This document shows positions 55,505-64,000 of a stretch of DNA of 64,000 bases, one piece after another. The first letter of the stretch is position 1; every line of letters starts with the position of its first letter. Source of the stretch: Plotosus lineatus (taxonomy: Eukaryota > Chordata > Actinopteri > Siluriformes > Plotosidae). The position numbers and the translations under genes were made by a program. Below the pieces are notes generated by a model. It made no database searches. It was not told where the DNA came from and saw only the letters and a list, made by a program, of their open reading frames with translations. The stretch covers positions 41,013,564 to 41,077,563 of the forward strand of contig CM045734.1 in the NCBI GenBank assembly GCA_024760905.1, read 5' to 3'.

Positions 55505-56275
55505 AGGGCAGCCATAGCCTAAAGCAGAGGCCCCAACCTTTTTATCACCGCGGCCGGTCAACGCTTGACAATTTTACCCGGGGGGGGGGGGGGGGGGGGG
55601 GTTAGTCTGTTTATATTGTAATTGTGTATTGACTTGCCCACAGTCGGCTGAGATGTGCACCAGCTTTCCTAATCAGGATTAAGCGTTACATTTTTAATCG
55701 AGCTCGAAGTCTTCTTAAAAAAAATAAATAAAAAATAAAAAAAACACAGGTGATGGTGCACCAGCTTTGAGAATGAAGGCTCAGGTTCCGTCTCACCCGA
55801 AATCCTGGCTATTGTTTGAAACATGTCCAACTCGCCTCAGTTCATGTGCCGTCCTTTTGTGGGTTACATTTTAGCGCTCAAATGATTGACATGGAGCCGA
55901 GAGAATCCGGTCATTTTCAAAATAAAAGTTTTTTTCACAAATAAAACATTGTTCAGACTCAGATAATAAATAAAACAAAAATTAAATAATTATTTCTTGT
56001 GCGGCCCGGTACCAATTGATCCACGGACCGGTACTGGTCCACGGCCTGGGGGTTGGGGAACCACTGGCCAAAAGGTTAGAGATGTAGCTTTGGGGCTAAA
56101 AGATTTCTAGTTCAATCCTGAACCATAAAAAAAAAAAATTTAGTAGTGGAGTGAGCAGCACATTGAGCAAGGGATCTACCCCCCCCCCCCAACTGCTCTC
56201 TGGGTGCCCCCAATATGTGTGGCATCCCACTGCTCAGAGTAGTGCTTTGTGTGTGCTTACTTTGGATTAGTTAAA
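55505..56275 (+). mobile_element. tRNA-SINE (type as at 3296) split by a hAT MITE
   Basis: The head GGCAGCCATAGCCTAAAG stops at 55524 and resumes at 56075 with GTTAGAGATGTAGC. B box TAGTTCAATCC, then CACATTGAGCAAGGGATC and CCAACTGCTCTCTGGG. Confidence 0.75.
55525..56066. mobile_element. hAT MITE (542 bp)
   Basis: Termini CAGAGGCCCCAACCTTTTT and GGGGAACCACTG are imperfect inverted repeats. The 8-bp TSD is GCCTAAAG at 55517-55524 and GCCAAAAG at 56067-56074. It contains a G-run (55580-55600) and CCACGGACCGG-type ends typical of this hAT group. Confidence 0.85.
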
Positions 56276-56479
56276 TGCGGAATGCAAAGTTAATTTCAGA
56301 GAGTTCAAGGAACTTAATCGTGATACAACTTTCTTTTCATGTTGTTTCCGAATTTGAGGATTGTCATGGAACATTTTCTTTGATTTCAATCATAGATTTT
56401 TTTTTTAAGTATGATTCAAGTCTGGACTATGTGCAGGCTATGTCATTGACATTACATGTTTTTCTTGAAGGAAAATTTT

Positions 56480-57110
56480 AACACTTTTTTCCCAATGGAA
56501 GGACGCATCATCATCCTAGAAAATGACATCACCACCAAATTTCCATTCAACTGATTGAATAAGAAGTGTCCAAAATTTTATTGCAAAAGTGTACATTTAT
56601 TAAAGATGTGACTGCCATCTCTGCTGTACCTTTACCTGACACGCACCATATCATCAATGAGCATGTTCGATTTAGGTCAAGCATCACCTTTCCCAATGCA
56701 AATTTGTGATTAGTCACTGAATATGATTATCATTCAGTCATTCACAGTTCATGATGACTTTTCTTTAGCACAAGCTAACTTTGTTTTTTTTTTCTCTGTT
56801 TGAGTGTTAATGATTGTGTTTGTTTGGTTTTTCTGCATGTCAGTCTTATTTCCTTTAGACAATTTTTTCAGTTCAGTCACAAACATTGACTTCAGTTTCC
56901 ACTGATTTTTTTTCTCATTTGGTTTCCTGTGTATTCTTTGTTTTCATGACATATTGATTGCTTTCTGCCTGTATACTTTGATGTCTTTCTTGGCCTACCT
57001 TTATGCTCCCTTCTCCGGTTCTGTTTCCCTTTTCCAGTTTGTTTGCAGTTGGTCAAATTTTAGACACACTTGCCTCGGAACAGCCAACATCTTTCATGAT
57101 ATTCTATAAT
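56480..57110 (-). pseudogene. Tc1-like transposase pseudogene
   Basis: Reverse-strand transposase of a common vertebrate Tc1 type, heavily decayed. The HTH part lies near 56960-57110 (CATCTTTCATGATATTCTAT region). No long frame survives. Confidence 0.65.
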
Positions 57111-57807
57111 TATTTACCTTCTTGAAGAAGTTTTATAGTTATTTAAACGTTTCGAACTGTAATTCAAGTCAACGAGCTTGGTGCAACAGTTCACCAATTT
57201 GTGCAATCTCACCTTTTTAACAGCTTAACAATTAGCAGATTGAATCTGATGCAGGTGTTTGTTTAGAGACTGTGAATTACAAGGCGATTCCATAATATGT
57301 TCCTTAGAATATTGTGAATACATATTTTTCTCGGTTTAATCAAATAAAAAATTTCTTTCATATTTAATGGTTCATAAAACCAGAAGGTAGGCATTTCGAA
57401 TAAAATCAGCTTTGTCACATCCTTGAACGTCAATGAACATCCTTCAAGAGTGTCGATTTCATAATTTTTGCCAGGGGTTGTAATGACTAGCTCTATAAAT
57501 GAAGGCCCAAGAGTCACAGTGGTCTAACCGCCCCCCTCCAAAAAAAAAAAAAAATTACAAAAAAACAAAAAGGAAAACATATCAGGCAAAGTATTTTGTC
57601 AGACCTGGATGAGATCTGGTGCTTTCATCGTACTTATTACTTGAATCATCTTGTGAGAATTATCTCTGATTTTTTTTGTAAAAAGCTATCATGATATTTT
57701 TCCTCAAAACCAGATTTCTACTGGTTAGACCACTCTGATACTCAGCTCTTCAAATAATGGATACTTGAATAAAGTATCAAACTGCATGAACTTTTGTTGT
57801 AGTACAC

Positions 57808-58086
57808 GGTCCCCACAAGGTTGTTGTTGCCCCCCCAGTGCAGCTAACCGGGTTATCAAAGGCGGGGCCATGTCTCTCACTGTCTATGGTGAGAGGCATG
57901 TAAAAGAACCATTGCTGACTTTCGTAAAGAGTACCTGCAAAGCCGTCAGCGTGTTTCTCTGTCACTTGCTACAAAAGGGTTGTGTCAGGAAGGGCATCTG
58001 ACGTAAAAACCTATGCCAAATCAAACGTGCGAATTATTTGCTGTGGCGACCTCTGAAAAAGATAAAGGGAAAAGTCGAAAGGAAAT
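57808..58086 (+). mobile_element. RTE-tailed tRNA-SINE, head-truncated
   Basis: Starts GTCCCCACAAGGTTGTTG, keeps body and tail (GGAAGGGCATCTGACGTAAA, GTCGAAAGGAAA). Confidence 0.85.
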
Positions 58087-58194
58087 CTTATCTATGGTGC
58101 ACTCTTACAGTATTTTTTATGTAATTACATAATTGAATGTACAGAAATTAAATCTCAATTGTCACCTCTTACTTTAACTGATGTAGTCCTATTT

Positions 58195-58500
58195 TATGGT
58201 CTGGTGAACTGTTCATGGTGTACCATGCCTTAACCCAATGTCAGCTGCAAAAGGCTTCAGCCTCATTGCAACCTTAGAAGGATAAACTGATTGAAAAAAG
58301 AGTGAGAAAGTAAAGTCTTATTTTCAGTATGACAGGATTCATTTTTTCAACTTATTACTTTTTTAATTTAACCAGCAAATCTGGAAGCCTAATTTATTTC
58401 ATTTTATTTTCCAAACTTATCCTTTATTAGGGTCACAGGGAAGTGACAGCAGGTAACTGACTCTGGGAAATTGAAGGGTACACCTGAACAGCTCGCCAGG
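58195..58500. mobile_element. two decayed L2-type tail fragments in opposite orientation
   Basis: 58195-58290 (+) has GTGAACTGTTCATGGTGTAC and ACCTTAGAAGGATAAACTG. 58400-58510 (-) has CTTTATTAGGGTCACAGGG and CTCGCCAGGCCATTGCAG. Confidence 0.5.
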
Positions 58501-58610
58501 CCATTGCAGATAAACTATAATTGAAATATTCAATCAACAGCAGTGTCCGAGACAGTAAAAACAGGTGAACATCCCTGATCCAGTTTATCTTTTAAATAAC
58601 GTGATATACA

Positions 58611-58857
58611 GTGATGCTTCAGTTTCTATGGGTTCAGTGCATCGAGGGATTTTCAAAAATATTCATCGAAAAATTAAAAAATAAGTAAATGATGGAAAAA
58701 CAGGGAAACCGTTAAGTTATAACCAATTATTTGTTGTTTTGTAGTGTGTAAACTATGTATTTCTGTAAATATACGATGTTAGTCCGATGTTTGGTACTGA
58801 AAACGAAATGAGTTAAATTATTATGTGCTGCTATTATGCTACAATAAAATATAAGTA
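58611..58857 (+). mobile_element. older Tigger-like left end
   Basis: TACAGTGATGCTTCAGTTTC followed by GGGTTCAGTGCATCGAGGG resembles another Tigger terminus. Its right end was not found; the next Tigger lies immediately after. Confidence 0.4.
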
Positions 58858-59790
58858 CAGACCCTCCCCGACTTACGTTTTTAATTGGTTCCGGACAGCC
58901 GAACGTAAGTTGAAAGTGAACGTAAGTTGTTACAGTGACGTATGACGTATGACGTATGTCACTCATACTGTACTATACATCCTTAAATACCATTACCGTA
59001 TCTGATAAAACACCCCTAAATAAATTATTATAAACATAACATTGTAAAATAATATCAAATATATCAAATAATATCAACATTAATTTCAAATAAGTCACTA
59101 ATTTATACCGAGGCACTTTACATGAAGCTTAAAACAGTCAATCAACGCTTACAATATGTGACGCGCTCAATACCGAAAGTAGTGTACTTGCGAAAGTAGT
59201 GTACTTGCTGTGGGTTATACCGACTTCCGGTCTTTCAAGTGCACAAGGGTGCCGTTAAACTCGTTTAGAACACAGCCTGCACGTGAATCCCAGAAAAGTG
59301 GGGAGTTCTTTCTTTTGTGAAAGAAAGTAAGTAATCTTTATTCAAGAGATGCATACAAAGAACAAGTACAAATCCTAATGAATATTAATATCAAAATAAG
59401 TATACACTCTTAGGATTCTGCTAAAAGATAATAAATATAAAGATTGTGCCGATCTGAGCAGATAGTTAATTCATCTCAGTGTATGAGACTTGCACCCATG
59501 CTAGTAGGCTTACACTTCTGACCAACCATATTTGCTTCGGGTTACAAAAGTCCGCAAAACAGTTTAAACACAAACATCACAGAGACGACTTCTTAACACA
59601 AAGGTAACACATATAACTGATATATATATGTACACACTCAGTCTGTAGTTTGTGAACAATGAATGCAGCGTCATTACGTCAGCGTACTACGTAGGTACGT
59701 CTGAAGTCAAAATTTGAATTTTTTTGGGAAAAAAACCCCCATAGAATCAAATAAACGTAAAACGGATGAACGTAAGTCAGGGAGCGTCTG
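58858..59790. mobile_element. Tigger-like MITE, second copy of the 47412 family
   Basis: 933 bp. CAGACCCTCCCCGACTTACG at the left, CGTAAGTCAGGGAGCGTCTG at the right, TA on both sides. It has a private insertion near 59325-59440 and lacks parts of the 47412 copy. Confidence 0.85.
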
Positions 59791-59794
59791 TAAT

Positions 59795-60058
59795 GCTTAA
59801 GATAATGTGGAAATGAAATCATTGTTTGGTAGCTAACTATGTGGGTAGAAACTATTTTGAATTAACATAAACTAGCTAGTTAGCTATAAAACCTAAAAGC
59901 TTTGAAGATTGCTTGATAGCTAATATTTGTGTTGTTTTTGCACTGATCATAAAAAAGGATCAACAACAACAAAAATAACAAAACACAAGGTGTTAAGATG
60001 AAATAACATACAGAAGAGAAAGAGGAAAATTAAAAAACAAAACAGTAATAGTGATAAC

Positions 60059-60094
<36 letters not shown>

Positions 60095-60740
60095 TATTAT
60101 TATTATTATAACAACAATAATAATTGGCTCAGCCAGCCAGGACTGTTGGAGGCAGGCTCAGTTTGTTGTGGAAGATACCACTGTGACAAAAGCACCCCAG
60201 ACAACCCCTCCCACCAAGGCACCCCAACCATTAAGCTAAACTGTCATCACCCTTTTCATTCTATGCTTAACCTATATTTTAATAGTTTTAGTTATTGTCT
60301 TTATGTTTGTCTTAAGATAACGTGATGCATTAAAAGTGGGCCCAGTATGCAGCCTGTGTTTCACATCCCTATGCAGCCATGTAGGGGCTGTATCTCGCGA
60401 ATCCACCCAGCCAGAAGACACCGAGCACACTGGATCTTCCGTGCTTTTAATGTTTTCATTTTATTTTATTTTTTGTTTTGTTTTGATTTCTTTTCAGACA
60501 TTGATATGGGTGGGTGGGTGCTCATGTGAATGTGATGCATTAAAATAAATGTATCATTGCCAAGCAGTTGGGTGGCTTGTGGTTAAAGCACCGGTAGGGG
60601 GGCAGGGGGCCAAACCACCTCAAGTCGCCGCTACATCCAACTGTCTCTTTCATTCCATCCAGAGGCTGTGCCTAGCTGCAGCCGAGGGGTCTAAGAGTAT
60701 TTCTATCAATACTACTACTACTACTACTACTACTACTAAT
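59795..60740. other. intergenic with TAA and ACT repeats
   Basis: A (TAA)n/(TTA)n tract at 60058-60112 and (ACT)n at 60711-60739. Short frames near 60150 and 60340 have no recognisable family. Confidence 0.4.
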
Positions 60741-60744
60741 ATTC

Positions 60745-61080
60745 ATTCTTTCATTAATTTCTGAACCCCTTAATCCTAATTAGGGTCATGGGGAGGCTTA
60801 TGCCCATCTTAACACACTCTGGGCAAGGGTGGGGTACACTCTGGACAGCTCACCAGGCCATCACATGGCCAACTCTCATACAATCCTTCATACTCAAATG
60901 TGCAATTTGGGGCAGTCAATAAGTCTAATGTACATGGAGGAAACCAGAGTACCTGGATGAAACCCAAAGAAGCATGGAGAAAACAACTCCATACAGAAAT
61001 GCCCTCTCCAAACCCATAACTTCCACCTAGGACTTTCCTGCTGAGGCAAATGTGCTAACCACTATGCCATCATGCCACCC
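60745..61080 (-). mobile_element. V-SINE-like element with L2-type tail
   Basis: Reverse: tail CCCTTAATCCTAATTAGGG at the left, GCAATTTGGGGCAGTCAATAA core, and a head near 61075 (CACTATGCCATCATGCC). Confidence 0.7.
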
Positions 61081-61239
61081 TGCTCAAAAATATTTTCTTC
61101 TGATATAGAACATTTTCAGATAAGTTCAATCAGCTGAGAAGTGATTACTCAAGGTTTTTCATTAGATGACAAATTTACTGAATACCATCTTATTCTGCCA
61201 ACTTCAGCCATCTGATGAATTTTTAAAAATTTTGATACA

Positions 61240-61915
61240 CAGTGGTACCTCACTTTACGATAGTCCCAGCAAATGAAAAATCCAGGTTATGAAAAACATT
61301 TTCCTAAAAGTTTTGTCTCTGGATACGAAACAAGTTCACGTTACGAAAGCACCATCTCAAAAATTCAAACAATGCACGAGGTGCTCTCCTATTGACTATC
61401 TCCCAACATCCCGACCCGCTGGCCTCCCATTGGCTATCTCCCAACATCCCGCCCCACTGGCCTCCTATTGGCTAGGAGGGATGATGCAGCTCCCTCCCAT
61501 TGGCTATCCCCCAAAATCCCACCCCACTGGCCTCCCATTGGCTAGGAGGGATGATGCAGCTCCCTCCCATTGGCTATTATAGAGCTGTATTTCCATAATA
61601 CCCATGATGCTTTTCGTGTAACAGACAGAGTTACTGTTGTTTCATGAGTTTTTCGAGTGTGCTCATTGCAACTTTAATTTTTGGATAAATGCATAAACAT
61701 TTATAAGATTATAACTTTGCTAAGAAGACATGGTGAACATGAAGTAAGTACCTTAAAAGGTATGCTTTTATAATTTTTAAAGGGTTTAGGGGTAGTATTG
61801 GGGGCCTTGGAACGAATCATGCATTTTACATGTAAAATGCGGTTCTACTTACGAAAAATCCAGGTTACGAAACTGCCTCTGGAACAGATTAATTTCGTAA
61901 GGTGAGGTACCACTG
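61240..61915 (+). mobile_element. Tigger/pogo-like element with expanded CCAAT-box repeats
   Basis: Termini CAGTGGTACCTCACTTTACG and GGTGAGGTACCACTG, TA at the right. It holds five CCCATTGGCTA/CCTATTGGCTA-type units at 61385-61575. Transposase sequence is essentially gone. Confidence 0.85.
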
Positions 61916-62129
61916 TACTATATTAATCCCATAAGGGAAATTATTTCCTTTGTATTTAACCCGTCCAAAGTGAGCACACACATTGGAGGCACCCTGAGAG
62001 CAGTTGGGGATCAGGTTTGATTGAAACATATTTTATTCATTGAATAAGGGGATTGGGCACAAGTTATCCAACTTAGTGAAGCCCTCTCCACAGATTATTT
62101 AGCCAATTAACCTGCCAGGTTAATCAAAT

Positions 62130-62297
62130 CAAAATCAGGTGCCTGGCTTAAAAACTCTTCAGCCATTTATATTGAGGAAGGGTGGGTGCTGCTCACTCCC
62201 CCAACACAAAACATTTTCCCTACTGGCTCGGGAATTGAACCAGCAACATTTCTCTCCCAAATCTGCTTCTTCAACCATTGGGATACAACTGCCCCCA
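62130..62297 (-). mobile_element. tRNA-like SINE, reverse
   Basis: Reversed head GGGGCAGTTGTATCCCAATG with B-box-like GGTTCAATTCCC at about 62230. Family not identified. Confidence 0.45.
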
Positions 62298-62339
62298 AAT
62301 ATGAGTAATTTACATTTAATTTACTAACTGCCTTTAATC

Positions 62340-62572
62340 AGTCTGTCGGGTGTACATTTTTTGCCAACAACACACCCATTCTCACTCAAATTCACACCGA
62401 GGCGAAATTGGAACAGCCAAATTGCCTACTGTACATATTGGAGTTGAGGAAACCGACTTAAACACATGGAGAACATGCAAACTCTACACAGAAATGCCCA
62501 AGCCCAAGAATCAAACCCTGGACTTTTTGCTGTGAGGTGGATGCACTGACCGATGCACCGTCCTGCTGCATA
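62340..62572 (-). mobile_element. V-SINE-like element, degenerate
   Basis: Reverse landmarks CACCCATTCTCACTCAAATTC, GGAGAACATGCAAACTCTAC and GAGGTGGATGCACTGACCG. Confidence 0.6.
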
Positions 62573-62574
62573 TA

Positions 62575-63565
62575 TATTTTTCAGTTCCAAGGAATTTTTA
62601 CTCAGTGAGAACCTAATTAAATTAATTGTTATTTTTGGTCAATACAACCAGTTCCAATCCTAGCTGTATAGCAGCAGAACTATAACCTCGGCATTCTTGC
62701 GTGGTGCTGTTTGCTTGCTGCCTACTGATTTGTGAATTATCATCTGGAACTGATCTGAGTTTGTGAGAGTGTGCAGTCTTTAGGGTCAAGTCCTTCTAAC
62801 CTTGATGCAATATGTTTGCTTAGGGCAGTGTCGCAGGATATAAGAAGTATGTACTAACCAGAGGAAGGAAGTGGAAGACAGTTAGTCTGTGAACGGATCT
62901 ATAGACCGGCATAGCAGTGGCAGCTTTATTATCAAAGATTATTGCTGTGCAGGATAACATGAACAATGACAAGAAATTAAATCAAGAGGATTTCTCGCTT
63001 GCTCTACTTTCCTCCCACATTCCACCTTAGGTCAGCTAACTTCTATAAATCACTGAGCATGTATATCACTATACATGTGATTCTGATTGTGAATGGTTGT
63101 TTATGTTCGTATTAGCTCTGCTACAGGTTGACGACCTCTTTATTGTGTATCCCACCCCTTTGCCAATGTCAGCTGAGATTGGCTCCAAGTTTCTCCACAA
63201 CCTGGATGGATAGCATTTTTGACCAATAACCAGCACATTTTTAGAATAGATACATTACAGGCAACTGAAAGTCAACAATATGAAATCCTTCACCATACGG
63301 TTTAGAAATATCTTTAAAGTACAGTACATTTATTTGACTGTTTGATGCAGTTGACATAACAGTATGTGTTGGACATAGAGTAGAGTTTACAATATTTTTT
63401 AAGTCTAGCTGTAGCAAATTAAGAATAATATGATGCCTGAAAATAGACCTCAAACAGCCGAAATTGGGTTTCTCATTGTGGTTTTCAGATCGACATTATT
63501 AAGAAACCTCCAATAAATCTAATAGGAAGCACAGTGTCTCCATTTGATTTACTTCTGATAATTTG
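62575..63565. other. intergenic, nothing recognised
   Basis: No gene supported; possible L2-type tail remnant near 63160-63205. Confidence 0.4.
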
Positions 63566-63570
63566 GGACT

Positions 63571-64000
63571 CAAGGATCTTCTTTTCCTTTCGGCTGTTCC
63601 CTTCAGTGGTCGCCACAGCGAATTATCTGCCTCCATCTCACCTTTATCCTCTGCACCTTCTTCTCTTACACCAACTGTCCTCCTTCACCACATCCATGAT
63701 TAGTCTCTTTGGTCTTCCTCTGGACCTTCTGCCTGGTAGTTCCAACCTCAGCATCCTATTACCAATATACTCACAATTCCTCCTCTGTACATGTCCAAAC
63801 CATCTCAATCTAGCCTCTCTGACTTTGTCTCCAAAACATCTTACCATGTGCTGTCCCTCTGATGTGCTTCTTCCTGATCCTATCCATCCTCATTACTCCC
63901 AAAGAGAACCTCAACATTTTCATCTCTGCTACCTCCAGCTCTGCCTCCTGTCTTTTCCTCAGGGCCACTGTTTCTAAACCATACAACATTGCTGGCCTCA
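63571..64000 (-). mobile_element. RTE LINE 3' part, cut by the window edge
   Basis: Reversed terminus CTTTCGGCTGTTCCCTTCAG at the left, then the C-terminal ORF region (LRWFGHVQRRN, GRRSRGRPK) continuing to at least the LYGLETVAL block at 63985. Its 5' extent lies beyond the window. Confidence 0.9.

Larger units (their letters stand above)
55332..57481 (-). mobile_element. Tc1-like transposon containing a SINE and a hAT MITE
   Basis: Termini CAACCCCTCACAAAAATTAT (left) and AATTTTTGCCAGGGGTTG (right) are inverted and flanked by TA. The reversed transposase text runs from about 56480 to 57100. The left part is interrupted by 55505-56280. Confidence 0.82.

Overview
This window is nuclear DNA from a vertebrate, almost certainly a ray-finned (teleost) fish. 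It has split genes with GT-AG introns, two genes of the arrestin-domain-containing (ARRDC) family, and dense repeats typical of fish: RTE-type LINEs, tRNA-derived SINEs with LINE tails, V-SINE-like elements, Tc1-like and Tigger/pogo-like DNA transposons, a hAT MITE, and long CA and TA microsatellites. No bacterial operon, CRISPR array or viral genome is visible.

Genes. Two ARRDC genes lie head to tail on the + strand. The upstream one is an arrdc3-like paralog with six coding exons visible between 6846 and 20351. Its first coding exon was not found and probably lies left of the window. The downstream one is a complete arrdc3 gene, with eight coding exons at 29538-35916 encoding 412 residues. 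It has a GC-rich promoter with an NRF1-type palindrome at about 29280 and a 3'UTR of about 2.65 kb ending near a polyadenylation signal at 38548. Both proteins carry N and C arrestin domains followed by a tail with PPxY motifs, the arrangement of alpha-arrestin adaptors that recruit NEDD4-type ubiquitin ligases.

Layout. 1-6.4 kb: a Tigger-like MITE split by a decayed RTE LINE, a SINE split by a Tigger element, and Tc1 remnants. 6.8-20.4 kb: the arrdc3-like gene; its 7-kb intron holds an almost intact antisense RTE LINE (12010-15159) with a perfect 21-bp target-site duplication (TSD). 20.4-29 kb: intergenic, with a small Tc1 deletion derivative and a cluster of successive LINE and SINE insertions at 24.3-25.7 kb. 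29.2-38.6 kb: arrdc3, poor in repeats. 38.6-64 kb: gene-poor and repeat-rich, with a Tc1 containing a SINE containing a hAT MITE, two SINEs stacked on one target site, and a second RTE fragment running off the right edge.

The most notable non-genic signal is one SINE lineage found many times here. Its tRNA-like head and body are constant, but its 3' tail comes in two types. One matches the ends of the resident RTE LINE; the other matches an L2-type LINE terminus. Family names rest on recognition by eye, without database searches.
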